Part shown: positions 33,593 to 44,700 of the stretch, piece by piece
Numbering within the stretch: the stretch's first letter is position 1
Layout: every line of letters begins with the position of its first letter
Notes under the pieces: generated by a model
Database searches by the model: none
Seen by the model: only the letters and a program-made list of their open reading frames with translations
Told to the model about the DNA's origin: nothing
Origin: Mucilaginibacter lappiensis
GTDB taxonomy: Bacteria; Bacteroidota; Bacteroidia; Sphingobacteriales; Sphingobacteriaceae
Reading direction: 5' to 3'
NCBI RefSeq assembly: GCF_900155965.1
Contig: NZ_FTMG01000003.1
Span: 248,001-312,000, forward strand
DNA length: 64,000 nucleotides
Position numbers and translations under genes: made by a program

Positions 33593-35872
33593 CTATAAAT
33601 GAAACAGGTACACCGGCGGATCAAGCAGTTTACCATTGGTATCCTTTAGTGCAAATAATGTTTGCTTGCTGTTGGCCTCATTGGCTGTGTAATATCCGCT
33701 AAACTCGTAAAAGCCTTTTTTAAGATGCAGTAATGCTTTTTGCGGCTCTACATAAGTATTCTTTTCACCTGCGATGAGCAATTCATTATCCAGATATAAG
33801 GTGGGGCTAACCTCAAAACCCGATGTTAGCTCATAATCACCTTCGGTGTCAATTTTAATCAGACCACTAAATTTAACCAGGGTCACATCGTCAGTACTTA
33901 CCGGTAATATCATAGGAACGGCTGTTGTTATTACGGTTACCGAAACAGGCGTAACAGCTTCCAGCTTGGCATAATTATTTTCTTTAGCCTTGAAAATTTT
34001 ATAACCCAACCCTGGTTTCAACTCGGCTATACCAACCTCCCTGGGTTTAATTTTTATATGTTTTATAGTAGCACTTTGTAATATATGCTGCGTGTTCAGA
34101 TTCCATGTGGTATAGGTTTTCAGCTGCAGGCTATCCTTCAATGTAACGTCGATATTCAAAGGGAATGCCACTGCTTTAGCTGTACTATCGGGCATTTTAC
34201 CGTTGAGCGAGTATCTTATCTGTGCTCCTGATAAAGGGTATTGCAGCGTTTGTTTAAATCGGTCGGCATTGGTAGTAATATGATCGATATCCACAATATC
34301 TGGCAGGCGCGCATTGAGGTTCCAGAGTTTAAAATAAGGGTACTGCTGTTTCATTTTGTATTCAAAACGATCGATGTTCTTATCTTCTTTGCTGCTCCAG
34401 GCCAGTTCGGCCACGGCCAGCGCACGCGGGAAAACCATATATTGGAGATGGGCGGCGTTGGGTATCTTTTCAGTCCAGATATTACCCTGTGCACCTAAAA
34501 TATAGGCAGCTTCGGCAGGTGTCAACTGGCTCGATTGTGGTTCATAGTTATATACCATTTGCCAGGTAACCGGCGGGTTCCAGCCTATGGGTTCCAATTG
34601 TTCGTTAGCTTGCGGCGCGTCGAAATACATATAGGGCAACGGCGTCATCACTACGTGGTGGTGCATGCGGGCTGCTTCAATCCCCCCGGCTTCGCCCTGC
34701 CAGCTCATCACTGTTGCCGATTCTGCTAAGCCGCCTTGTAATATCTCGTCCCAACCTACCAGCTTTTTGTTTTTGGAGATCAGGAATTTCTCGATGCGTT
34801 TAATAAAATAGCTTTGAATCTCCTTTTCGTTCTTCAAGCCTTCTTTTCTCATCAGTGCAACCGCTGTAGGGCTCTTGAGCCAGTCGGCCATTTCGGCTTC
34901 ATCGCCGCCTATGTGTACGTATTGATTCGGAAACAGGGCAATCACTTCGGTCAGTACATCTTCCATAAACTTAAAGGTATACTCGCTGGGGTCCAGCATG
35001 CGTACCCGGTGTTTGGCCCCTGTAGAATCCTTGCAGCCCAATTCGGGATAGGCAAATATGGCGGCTTCGCTATGACCCGGCATTTCAATTTCGGGTAATA
35101 TGGTCACAAACCTGTCCTGCGCGTATTTGATTACATCGCGGATCTCGGCTTTGGTATAAAAACCATCGTTACCGCCGTCAACCAGGTTATCCAGTTTGCG
35201 AAACTTCCCTTCTTTGGCATAATAGGCTATTCTGGAGCCTACTTCGGTCAGCTTTGGATATTTATCTATCTGGATACGCCAGCCCTCATCATCAGTTAAA
35301 TGCCAGTGCAATACATTCAGTTTATAATGCGCCATCACATCAATATATTTTTTCACTTCGTCCACCGTAAAAAAATGGCGGCATACATCAATGCTCAAGC
35401 CACGCCACTGAAAACGAGGTTCGTCACTAATAGCACAAACGGGAATCAATAGCGGTTTAGCGGCAACCGAAGGCAACAATTGGATAAGCGATTGCACACC
35501 ATAAAAAATCCCGCCGCCCTTACCGGATATGGTTATTTTACCTGCGGTAACACTCAGTGCATATGCACCATCGGCTCCTTTGAGGTTACTGCTGATCAAT
35601 CTTATAGCTGTTGATGAAGGTATCTGGGTATAAACTTTCAGCGTTAACTGCAATTTATAATATTGTGCCAGGTAGCCTTGTAAATATTTACCTATCACGG
35701 CGCTTTCTTTATCAACCCCAATAACAGCTTTACTGTTCAACACAAAGTTGCCTTTTTGTGTTGTTAAATGCAGCGGCTGTGGAATGACGTGTATTTGAGC
35801 AGTCGAGATTTTTACGTTTAGGCCCAAACAGGCTATTATTAAAAGCAGATATATTTTGCTGAAACGAATCAT
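33593..35872 (-). CDS. GH20 beta-N-acetylhexosaminidase
   Basis: 759 residues with a signal peptide (cleavage near ISTAQ), an N-terminal GH20b domain, then the catalytic barrel containing WHLTDDEGWRIQ and the catalytic Asp324-Glu325 pair in HIGGDEAE. GH20 enzymes cut terminal beta-GlcNAc or GalNAc using substrate-assisted catalysis. The C-terminal part (about 600-759) includes a PA14-like stretch (EGDYELTSGFEVSPTLYLDN) which may bind sugar. It stands 11 bases before the GH3 gene and 15 bases after the NagX-like gene. Confidence 0.94.
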   Translation of the reverse strand: MIRFSKIYLLLIIACLGLNVKISTAQIHVIPQPLHLTTQKGNFVLNSKAVIGVDKESAVIGKYLQGYLAQYYKLQLTLKVYTQIPSSTAIRLISSNLKGADGAYALSVTAGKITISGKGGGIFYGVQSLIQLLPSVAAKPLLIPVCAISDEPRFQWRGLSIDVCRHFFTVDEVKKYIDVMAHYKLNVLHWHLTDDEGWRIQIDKYPKLTEVGSRIAYYAKEGKFRKLDNLVDGGNDGFYTKAEIRDVIKYAQDRFVTILPEIEMPGHSEAAIFAYPELGCKDSTGAKHRVRMLDPSEYTFKFMEDVLTEVIALFPNQYVHIGGDEAEMADWLKSPTAVALMRKEGLKNEKEIQSYFIKRIEKFLISKNKKLVGWDEILQGGLAESATVMSWQGEAGGIEAARMHHHVVMTPLPYMYFDAPQANEQLEPIGWNPPVTWQMVYNYEPQSSQLTPAEAAYILGAQGNIWTEKIPNAAHLQYMVFPRALAVAELAWSSKEDKNIDRFEYKMKQQYPYFKLWNLNARLPDIVDIDHITTNADRFKQTLQYPLSGAQIRYSLNGKMPDSTAKAVAFPLNIDVTLKDSLQLKTYTTWNLNTQHILQSATIKHIKIKPREVGIAELKPGLGYKIFKAKENNYAKLEAVTPVSVTVITTAVPMILPVSTDDVTLVKFSGLIKIDTEGDYELTSGFEVSPTLYLDNELLIAGEKNTYVEPQKALLHLKKGFYEFSGYYTANEANSKQTLFALKDTNGKLLDPPVYLFHL

Positions 35873-35887
35873 AAAAGAAATATAGGT

Positions 35888-37039
35888 TTAAATTTTAACC
35901 GTGATGTTCCTGCGGTACAGGATCCAAACCGGTATAAAAATGATGATCACGGTAAAGATAGCCGAAATAAGCGAGGCATTCTCTGGCGAAAAATTTGGCG
36001 TAAGCAGATGAAAGTACATATACGACCAGATATTGGTTTGGTGCCCATTGTCCGTAACCGGGATAATGGAAAGGATAGCGGGAATAACATCGGCCAGCAC
36101 ATAAGCCGCTATAGCATTACGACCAAAAGCCAGGAATGGTGGCAACAGTTTCCTATAACCCTTCACATCGATCAGCCAATAAGAAACTGCCAGGATAATG
36201 ATAGCCAGGCCTGCGGTGAACAAGACAAAGGAGCTTGTCCATAAAGATTTGTTGATGGGGAAAAACGTGTTCCAGATCAATCCGGCCACAGCCAGCAACG
36301 CTCCTGCATTCGTTAACCGGATTATCTGGCTGCCGGTTTTCAGTCGATCACTTTTGAGCCAGGTACCGGTAAGTACACCGATGAGGCAGGTACCGATAGC
36401 GGGAATAGTGCCCAGTAAACCTTCCGGGTCCCAGGTTTTGGATGCGCCCCAAAGGTGGTTTGGGGTAAATATCAGCCTATCCACCCAGGCACCCAGGTTA
36501 GTTTCGGGGTTAAGATTGGCATGACCGAAACCGGGTACGGGAACCAAAGTCATGAGCAGATAATACCCGATTAAGCAAACTGCGGCAATAGTTATCTGTG
36601 TGAGGGTATTGGTTTTAATATACAATACCGCGGTAATGCCAAAAACAATACCGATGCGCTGCAGCACACCAGGGAAACGTAAATGAGTAAATTGAAAATC
36701 GCCGATGAGCGGTAAACATATCCCCAGCAGCACAATTATAATGGTACGGCGCAGGATGGATAACATCAGCTTCGGATGACCTGCCACATCTGTTTTTTTG
36801 GCCTGCATGGCATAAACTATAGATACGCCCACCATAAATAAAAAGAAAGGGAAAACCAGATCGGTTGGTGTACAACCGTTCCATTTGGAGTGTTCCAGCG
36901 GCCAGTAAATATGGCCCCAATCGCCGGGATCGTTCACCAGTATCATAGCCGCTACGGTAAATCCCCGAAAAAAATCGAGCGATAGTAAGCGCGGACGGTT
37001 AATACTAGTGGCTTTATCGCCAACGATGGTGTTTGCCAT
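35888..37039 (-). CDS. NagX-like DUF5009/heparan-alpha-glucosaminide acetyltransferase-type membrane protein
   Basis: 383 residues with about ten membrane helices. The opening RLLSLDFFRGFTVAAMILVNDPG and CTPTDLVFPFFLFMVGVS are the typical signature of the DUF5009/HGSNAT-like family. Bacterial members such as NagX are found in N-acetylglucosamine gene clusters and are thought to help GlcNAc uptake or modify the sugar; this has not been shown for this gene. Adjacent GH20 fits a GlcNAc link. It lies 15 bases before GH20 and 229 bases after GH78, across the repeat at 37099-37224. Confidence 0.85.
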   Translation of the reverse strand: MANTIVGDKATSINRPRLLSLDFFRGFTVAAMILVNDPGDWGHIYWPLEHSKWNGCTPTDLVFPFFLFMVGVSIVYAMQAKKTDVAGHPKLMLSILRRTIIIVLLGICLPLIGDFQFTHLRFPGVLQRIGIVFGITAVLYIKTNTLTQITIAAVCLIGYYLLMTLVPVPGFGHANLNPETNLGAWVDRLIFTPNHLWGASKTWDPEGLLGTIPAIGTCLIGVLTGTWLKSDRLKTGSQIIRLTNAGALLAVAGLIWNTFFPINKSLWTSSFVLFTAGLAIIILAVSYWLIDVKGYRKLLPPFLAFGRNAIAAYVLADVIPAILSIIPVTDNGHQTNIWSYMYFHLLTPNFSPENASLISAIFTVIIIFIPVWILYRRNITVKI

Positions 37040-37098
37040 ACTTTTATTCTCTGTTGATCAATCCTTAAAATCTGTTTAAAAACGATAACTATTCATTG

Positions 37099-37224
37099 CC
37101 GTTGACTTTAGTCAACGGTAAAAGAAAGCACCATTCCGGGCTTCAGCCCAATTATTCAAACGACTTTTGGCTAAAGCCGCTTGTTCTCAATCATTGCCGT
37201 CGACTAAAGTCGACGGCAATGATT
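37099..37224. repeat. Array of four CT-nn-AG hairpins
   Basis: Four small palindromes with a common CTnnAG core stand in a row: CCGTTGACT-TT-AGTCAACGG (37099-37118), GGGCT-TC-AGCCC (about 37138-37149), GGCT-AA-AGCC (about 37169-37178) and the 17-bp stem AATCATTGCCGTCGACT (37189-37205) with AGTCGACGGCAATGATT (37208-37224). The first and last are related to each other. It lies inside the locus, between the GH78 and NagX-like genes, and could attenuate or process the transcript. Confidence 0.75.
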
Positions 37225-37268
37225 TATATGGTTCATAATACGATCTAAATTAAATTTAGATAAGCTTC

Positions 37269-40058
37269 TTAGTTTACGTGCTTGCCAAAAGTTTTTAACG
37301 TATACACAAAATGGTAGGTGCCTGAGCCCACATTCAAATGTTCATCGTTCCCTATTTTTTGTATCCCGGTAATTTCCTTTTCGGTATTGATATCGAGGCC
37401 ATTTTCGGTAATTTGGTCGGTTACCGATGGCAGCACAATCTCGGCTGTGGCATTGGGTGGCACAATAACATCCAACGTAAATATACCATTATCAATGCTC
37501 CATGCCGATTTTACTCTACCATACAATGTTTCCAGCTCGGCCTGTGCACTGGTCAATTTACCACCGGGGTGCGGAGAAATGATGATCCGATGAAAGCCCG
37601 GTGAGTTTTCGTCGGTATTGATACCGGTTATTACGCGGTACATCCAATCGCCAATGGCACCATAAGCATAATGGTTAAAGGAGTTCATCCCAGGATCTTC
37701 AAAACTACCATCAGGTTTGATGCCATCCCAGCGCTCCCAAATAGTGGTAGCGCCGTGTTTTACCGGGTACAGCCATGATGGGTACGATTCTTTCATCAGC
37801 AGATCATAGGCAATATCGGTATGGCCAAAACGGCTCAGCACATGGCAAATGTAGGGTGTTCCTAAAAAGCCGGTGGTGATATGCTCGTCATAGTCCTGGA
37901 TATTATTTACCAGTCTTTTTGCTGCCGACTCGCGTAAATTTTCGGGCAGCAGATCGAAATTAAGCGCCAACACATAGGAGGTTTGCGTACCCGATATCAT
38001 GCGGCCATTAGGGGTTACGTACTCGCTCTGGAAGGCTTTTTTGACATTATACAGTAGTTGGGTATATTTCTGCACATCATCGCCCCTTTTCAATATTCTG
38101 GCCGCGTTGATGAGTAATTGGGTAGAATAGGCATAGAATGCCTGGGCTATCAGGTTTTTATCGGTCAGTGCTGCGCCGTCCTCATAATTGGTTCCGGCAT
38201 AAAACAGCCAGTCGCCAAAGTGGTTACCGGTATCCCAAAGGTAATTTCGGCTATGCAATTGAATATAGCCCACCCAGGCTTTCATACTTTCATATTGCTG
38301 CTGCAATACCTGCTTATCGCCATAAGCCAGGTAAATAGTCCATGGGGCAATGGTGGCTACATCGCTCCAACCCGAGGCGGCGGAAGAAACACTATCCAAT
38401 ACATTAGGGATCACATAGGGTACGGCCCCATCCCTATGCTGATCGGCGGAAAGGTCTTTTAGCCATTTGGTAAAAAAGCCAGCTACATCCATGTTAAAAG
38501 TGGCGGTACGGACAAAAGCCTGAGCATCGCCCGTCCAGCCCATGCGTTCATCCCGCTGCGGGCAATCGGTAGGCACGTCGATAAAATTACCCTTTTGCCC
38601 CCATTGTATATTATGCTGGAGTTGATTAACCAATGGATTTGAGGTAGAGAACTTACCCGTTTGTGCCATATCTGAATACAAAGCATAGGCGGCAATGTTG
38701 GTAGAATCAAGCGGCCCGCTATAGCCCACCACCTTTAAATACCGAAAGCCCTGGAAAGTAAAATGTGGTTCATAGCTTTCTACACTGTCACTTTTAAACA
38801 CATAGGTGATCTCCTGTTTGGCAGTACGCAGGTTTTTGGTATAGAAATTACCTTTCTGATCAAGCACTTCGGCGTGGAATAGCCGGATGGTATCGCCTGT
38901 TTTGGCTTTTAACTTAAACTGTACCCAGCCCACCAGATTTTGCCCAAAGTCGATCACCTTTTCTCCGGCAGGAGTGGTGAACACTTTAAGCGGTAAAAAC
39001 TTTTCGTGTTTTTTTACTGTTGGACCAATGGTAGTAATCAGGTTGCTTTTGATGCTTTCGTCTGTTTTTACCGTATCCCAGGTAGCATCTTTGTATAAAG
39101 GCTCTGTCCATCCGCTCTTTTCTTTACGGGCATCGTACACCTCACCATCAAAAAACGACGATGAGCGGATGGGCCCATAAGCTACCTTCCAGCTTTTGTC
39201 TGATGTGATCAGCTCACGTTTGCCGTTGGTATAAACTATCTCGAGTTGATATAACAGGGCAAGTTTTTTGCCGTAGACATTCTTTTTGCGATTGTACGTA
39301 TAGCCCCGGTACCAGCCGTCGCCAATAGTTACGCCGGTAGCGTTTTCGCCTTTCCGGAGCAGGGAAGTAACATCATACACCTGGTATTGCAGGCGTTTGT
39401 TATAGCTTGTCCAACCGGGTGCGAAGTAATCGTTTCCTACCCTTTTACCGTTTATCTGTGCTTCAAATACGCCATGAGCAGTGATATATAAATGGGCGGC
39501 GCGTATTTTACGATCGAGTTTAAACGTTTTGCGGAACATAGGACTCGGGCCGCCAGTGGTATCAGACTGGTAATTATCCTGGATCCATTTGGCCGACCAG
39601 TCTTCCTGTTTCAGCAAACCCATTTTCCAGAAGTTCACCATGCTCCAGGGCGTTACCTGGTTTTTATTATTCCAAACGCGTACCTGCCAGTAACATTTTT
39701 CGCGGGAAGTAAGCATCGGACCACCGTAATACACATGTGCCGACTCATCCGAGGGAACCTTGCCCGATGTCCAGATCAGATCCTTGCCTTTGGTTAGCGA
39801 TACCGCATTGGTACCTACCCGTATTTCGTAATAAGTTTGCTGTATGTTACGATCCTGGGTTATTAGTTTCCAGCTCATGCGCGGGTTGGCCGCGTCAACA
39901 GCTATCGGGTTAATTTTATATTCACATATTAAATTATCAACCCTAAAGTTAACAGGCACATTTTGGGCCTGTGCAAAACCCCGGCAACAAATAAAAAGTA
40001 ATATTACGATACTCAGGCCCGCCTTTTTGAGCGCGCCTGTTTCGGCTATGTAATTCAT
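37269..40058 (-). CDS. GH78 alpha-L-rhamnosidase
   Basis: 929 residues with an export signal (hydrophobic segment about 12-28). It has the alpha-L-rhamnosidase layout: an N-terminal domain with NPRMSWKL, the Bac_rhamnosid_N domain (HVFEAQINGKRVGNDYF-like segment), the (alpha/alpha)6 barrel with the catalytic-site motif DCPQRDERMGW (Asp503, Glu504) and a C-terminal beta domain. These enzymes release terminal alpha-L-rhamnose from plant and microbial glycans. It is the first enzyme gene after SusD, with a 155-base gap, and so likely sets the substrate class of the locus. Confidence 0.94.
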   Translation of the reverse strand: MNYIAETGALKKAGLSIVILLFICCRGFAQAQNVPVNFRVDNLICEYKINPIAVDAANPRMSWKLITQDRNIQQTYYEIRVGTNAVSLTKGKDLIWTSGKVPSDESAHVYYGGPMLTSREKCYWQVRVWNNKNQVTPWSMVNFWKMGLLKQEDWSAKWIQDNYQSDTTGGPSPMFRKTFKLDRKIRAAHLYITAHGVFEAQINGKRVGNDYFAPGWTSYNKRLQYQVYDVTSLLRKGENATGVTIGDGWYRGYTYNRKKNVYGKKLALLYQLEIVYTNGKRELITSDKSWKVAYGPIRSSSFFDGEVYDARKEKSGWTEPLYKDATWDTVKTDESIKSNLITTIGPTVKKHEKFLPLKVFTTPAGEKVIDFGQNLVGWVQFKLKAKTGDTIRLFHAEVLDQKGNFYTKNLRTAKQEITYVFKSDSVESYEPHFTFQGFRYLKVVGYSGPLDSTNIAAYALYSDMAQTGKFSTSNPLVNQLQHNIQWGQKGNFIDVPTDCPQRDERMGWTGDAQAFVRTATFNMDVAGFFTKWLKDLSADQHRDGAVPYVIPNVLDSVSSAASGWSDVATIAPWTIYLAYGDKQVLQQQYESMKAWVGYIQLHSRNYLWDTGNHFGDWLFYAGTNYEDGAALTDKNLIAQAFYAYSTQLLINAARILKRGDDVQKYTQLLYNVKKAFQSEYVTPNGRMISGTQTSYVLALNFDLLPENLRESAAKRLVNNIQDYDEHITTGFLGTPYICHVLSRFGHTDIAYDLLMKESYPSWLYPVKHGATTIWERWDGIKPDGSFEDPGMNSFNHYAYGAIGDWMYRVITGINTDENSPGFHRIIISPHPGGKLTSAQAELETLYGRVKSAWSIDNGIFTLDVIVPPNATAEIVLPSVTDQITENGLDINTEKEITGIQKIGNDEHLNVGSGTYHFVYTLKTFGKHVN

Positions 40059-40213
40059 GCTACTAAATATAGCTTAAGAACGGTTTTTGTTTGTATATAT
40101 AACATATTTTTTAGCCTCAAAAGTAAATATGATGGCATTGTTACAAATACTGTTTACACTACATATAAACGTATTATGACCCCATAAAGGTTTTTCAGGG
40201 TCATAAATACCTG

Positions 40214-41710
40214 TTAATGTTCCAATTGTCCTTCGTTTAACGGATACTGGAAAAGCAAACGGATATTGGTATAAGCAGCTGAGTTTACATTCCAGTATGG
40301 TTTTTTAATCGCTTTTTCCCTGGCGCCATGGGCCGTCATTACCGCTACGGCTTTCCCGGTACGCAGGAGATCAAACCAGCGGTGGTTTTCGAAGCATAGT
40401 TCAATTTGCCTTTCATGCGCCACAGCCGTACGAAAATCTTCCTGGTTAGCCACGTTCAGCGTAGCATCGGTATTACCGGCGCTTTTATCAGGTAAGCCGG
40501 CACGTTCCCTTACCAGGTTTAAATATCTAAACGCATCACCGCCGCCTGCAAAGCCTTGCTCATTTAAACATTCGGCCAGCATCAGGTAAACATCGGAGTA
40601 ACGGTATACCGGGAAATTATTACCGGTGATACCTTTAACCGCACCTACACTCTGGTATTTTTTAATGTAAGGCATGATGATACCATATTGGTCTGATGTA
40701 AAGGTTTCATCAACCGAAGCGGCTCTTCTTTTATCATCGGGCTCATAGGCATCCAGTAAGTCCTGAGTTGGTATGTTCCAGCCGTTTTGGGCACCATTAT
40801 CCAATGTATGCCCAGTTACCGACGTATCATATACATCCCAGGGTGCAAACGTGTCAATAAAATCGCTGCCTAAACCATTAGGCCCCTCAATATACTGGAT
40901 CTCAAATATCGATTCGGGGCCGTTCTCTTTGGTGAGGTCAAAATTATCGGCGTAATTAGCGTTTAAACTGTAAACATTCGAAGCGATAATAGCACGTAGC
41001 AGCGGCACAGCCAGATCAAATTTTTTCTGGGTCATGTATACTTCAGCCAACAGGGTTTCGGCTGTGCCTTTGGTAACCCGCCCCTTATTGCCTAAACCCG
41101 AATAACTAAGCGGCAACTTGGCTATTGCGTCAGTAGCATCGGCTATGATTTGTGTGTACACATCGGCAGCGTGCGCTTTGGTAGCTACTTTATAGGCATC
41201 TCCTACCGATTGGGTTTCTGTTAACACCAGTGGTACATCGCCAAATATACGCACTACGTTAAAATAATTAAAGGCGCGTAAAAAACTGGCCTGGCCACCT
41301 ATAGTATCGGATATCGCAGCAGGCAATTTAGCTGCGGGTAACCGGGCCAAGATCACATTACAACGACCTATACCGGTATAGCTGGACTCAAAAAAAGCAC
41401 CTACCATATCATTATTATTCAGTTCCCTGAACTCGTCTATCTCCTCCTTATTGGTACCAGAGCGATCGTCCGGGTCAAATTCATAGGAGGTATTGTCTGA
41501 CCGCATTTCGCCCATGGCCCAAAAAGTACCATTATATAGTCCCTGTAACGGGGCATAAGCTCCATTGACAGCCTGGGTAAACTGGGCGGGTGTTTTATAA
41601 AAACTTTCGGCGTTTTGGGTCGAAGTAGGCTGACGGTCCAAATAATCCTTTTTGCAACCGGCTATCCCGGCAGCGGTAAGGATCAAAAAAAGATATATAT
41701 TTTTCTTCAT
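40214..41710 (-). CDS. SusD/RagB-family nutrient-binding lipoprotein
   Basis: 498 residues with a lipoprotein signal (AGIAGC, Cys19, followed by KKDYLDRQPTS, a standard SusD beginning). The remaining sequence shows TPR-like helices (AETLLAEVYMTQKKFDLAVPLLRAII), SIFEIQYIEGP, YSDVYLMLAECLNEQGF and the C-terminal ERQIELCFENHRWFDLLRTGKA. SusD proteins cap the SusC channel and bind glycan at the cell surface. It pairs with the SusC at 41791-45195 and is read from the same strand. The ending is a normal length. Confidence 0.95.
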   Translation of the reverse strand: MKKNIYLFLILTAAGIAGCKKDYLDRQPTSTQNAESFYKTPAQFTQAVNGAYAPLQGLYNGTFWAMGEMRSDNTSYEFDPDDRSGTNKEEIDEFRELNNNDMVGAFFESSYTGIGRCNVILARLPAAKLPAAISDTIGGQASFLRAFNYFNVVRIFGDVPLVLTETQSVGDAYKVATKAHAADVYTQIIADATDAIAKLPLSYSGLGNKGRVTKGTAETLLAEVYMTQKKFDLAVPLLRAIIASNVYSLNANYADNFDLTKENGPESIFEIQYIEGPNGLGSDFIDTFAPWDVYDTSVTGHTLDNGAQNGWNIPTQDLLDAYEPDDKRRAASVDETFTSDQYGIIMPYIKKYQSVGAVKGITGNNFPVYRYSDVYLMLAECLNEQGFAGGGDAFRYLNLVRERAGLPDKSAGNTDATLNVANQEDFRTAVAHERQIELCFENHRWFDLLRTGKAVAVMTAHGAREKAIKKPYWNVNSAAYTNIRLLFQYPLNEGQLEH

Positions 41711-41724
41711 GACTTCAGTGTTAG

Positions 41725-41756
41725 TTCATTAGTTTATTGGTTCATTAGTTTATTGG
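41725..41756. repeat. Tandem 16-base repeat between susC and susD
   Basis: TTCATTAGTTTATTGG occurs twice in perfect tandem (41725-41740, 41741-41756) in the 80-base gap between the SusC stop and the SusD start. It is followed by GAAATCTTTGCTCTTTGTTCC, the same word class as at 49754-49900 and 51060-51170. Confidence 0.8.
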
Positions 41757-41790
41757 TTTAGAAATCTTTGCTCTTTGTTCCAATAATCCT

Positions 41791-44700
41791 CTAAAAGGTT
41801 ACATTACAGCCCACTGTATATACAGCCGAAACCGGGTAACCGGTAAAATTCACATTCGGTGAAAGCGATCTGTTCCCTTCCTGGCCATCGATACCCACCT
41901 CGGGATTACCACCTCTGTAGCCGGTAATCAGGATAGTATTTTGAGCGCTGAAATAAACCCTGAAATTTTTACTAAACTTGGTTTTAAAGTTGTATCCAAA
42001 GTCAATATTCTTCACCATGAGGTAAGAGTTGCTTTCCACCCAGTAAGAGGGATAATAATCGCGGGCCAGATTAGTATTGGATACCGTTGTTGGTAAAAGC
42101 CCAGCACCTGGCTGACTGGCAGAGCGCCAACGCTGTATAACAGATTGCTCCACATTAAATACCCCATCCAGATTGGTAGTAAATTGTTTGTATACGTCAA
42201 ACACATGACCGCCTACAGAACCAGCCGAAATGATATTCATATCGAACCTTTTGTATGACAGGTGGTTGTTAAAGCCAAAGGTGAATTTTGGCCAGGGATT
42301 GCCTATAGTGGTTTGATCCTTACCATCAATCACCCCATCACCATTTACATCCTTGTACCGGATATTGCCCACCTGTTCGCCATCAAAATGCGGGTATTTG
42401 TCCAATTCGGCCTGGTTCTGAAATATTCCCTGGAATATATAACCGTAAAACTGCCCAAGTGGTAACCCTACCTTAGTTATATTGGTTGGGTTATCATTGG
42501 CAGGGGCATCATATATTTGTTGTGTTGGACCCAAACTCAATACCTTATTACGGTTAAAAGATATATTCATATCTGTACTCCAATTAAACCCGCTGCCCAC
42601 AATATTTTTGGTGGTTAAAGTAAACTCCCAACCCCGGTTACGTACGTTGCCCACGTTTGATAAAGCGTAGCCATAGCCCGATACTATAGGTACCGGAATA
42701 TATTGCAGCATTCGCTGGGTATAGCGGTTATAATACTCGGCAATTAAATAGATACGGCCTTTCAGCAGCGAAAGATCCATGCCTATATCCAATTGTCTGG
42801 TAGTTTCCCAGCCCAGGTCTGCATTGCCCAATGTAGTTATGGATTGGCCTGGTGCAAGGCCACCGCCAAAGGTGTAATTGGTTTGATCAATTGATCCGAT
42901 GTAATCATAGTTACCTACATTATTATTACCGGCAAGACCATAACTGGCCGTGAATTTCACCTGTTCAATAGCCGGTATTTTTGGAAAGAAGGATTCGTCA
43001 GAGATACGCCATCCACCAGATACCGAAGGGAATGTACCCCATCGGTGTCCCGGGGCAAACCTGGAAGAACCATCACGCCGGATAGATCCGCTTAACAAGT
43101 ATTTATCTTTATAAGCATAATTTACGCGGGCGATGAGTGATAATAACCGCCAGTCCTGATCATTATTAGCATCCTTTGGTGCTGTTATAATGGTTGCAGC
43201 CCCAATTGACTTGACAACATCATCCGGGTAACCAGTTCCGAAGGTAAAACGGTTCTGATCCGTTTCCTGTTGAATGGAATAATCGCCAAATACGGTTAAA
43301 GTATGATTACCCCATGTTTTTTTATAGTTAACGGAATTTTCATTAAGCCAGTTAAGAGAATTTACAGAGGTAACTGAGCCAATTGCCTTAGCCTGTGTAC
43401 CATCAATATTATGATTATTGAATCCTCCCAGGAACGATGGTCTGAAATAATCCTGTGATTTGGTTTGGTAATCAACCCCAAAGGTTGATCTGGCGGTTAA
43501 ACCCGGAATGATCTGCCACTCTGCATAGGTATTGGCTAGTACACGAAATTCGTTTCGTTTATTAGTGGTATTTACCAGTTCGCTTACCGGGTTGGCATTT
43601 TGAAATGTACCGGGCGAACCCACTACATTGGTATACGAACCATCGGGCTGCTTTACAGGTACCAGCGGACTTTCCAGATAAGCCTGACTCAATACCCCAG
43701 AAAGAAAGTGACCATCTGTTTCCTGTAAATTCCGAAGGCTGTAGGTAGGAGCAATGCTTAGGCCAACTGTTACATTTTTGGCCACTTCAGCATCCATATT
43801 CCCTTTTAGAGAATATCTTTTAAAACCGGTATTCAGCACCGTACCTTCCTGGTCAAAATAACCTAATGAAAATAGCGATCTAACCTTATCTGTTCCATTG
43901 GCAATAGTCACATCATAATTTTGCATTGGGGCCACCCGGGTAACCGCATCAAACCAATCGGTACCTTTGCCCAGTGATGCCGGATTTTTATAAGCATCTG
44001 GTATGGGATCATTGGTGCCATTAATCTTATTGGCGTCCTGTATAGCCTCCGTACGCCATTGCGCAAACTGAGAGGCGGTCATCATTTTGAGTTTGGTTTT
44101 TGGCAATATGGTCTGTATACCTGTAGATGTATTTACGGTAACTGACGATTCGCCTTTTTTAGCCCTCTTCGTGGTGATCAGTATAACGCCATTTGCCCCG
44201 CGAGAACCATATATAGCTGTAGACGCAGCATCTTTTAACACACTAATATTTTCGATATCATCGGGATTGATGGTGCTCAGCGGATTAGAATACTGGTCAA
44301 AGCCCGGAGAGATGGGAAAACCATCGATCACATATAGCGGATCGTCGCCAGCACCAACAGAGCCAGCTCCGCGAATATTGATAGAAACGCCACCACCCGG
44401 AGTACCTGTTACCTGGTTCACGGTTACACCAGCCAGTTGCCCTGCCAGTTTCAGATCAACACTGGCTGCTTTAATCTCTTTAATGTTAGACATTTTAACT
44501 GTCCCTACAGCGCCGGTTACATCTTTTCTTTCCTGATTACCATAGCCTACCACCACCACTTCGTTTAACTGCGTTTTATCCTCTTCTAATATCACATCGA
44601 TAGAGGTTCGTTTATTTACGGGTTCTTCCTTAGTTCTGAAACCTACAAAAGTAAATTCCAATACCGCGTTATCATCAGCCTGTAAACTAAATTTGCCATC

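Noticed and set aside
36900..37260. Possible transposon end near 37189-37224
   Set aside because: The 17-bp stem is a compact hairpin with a two-base centre, not separated ends, and no transposase is nearby.
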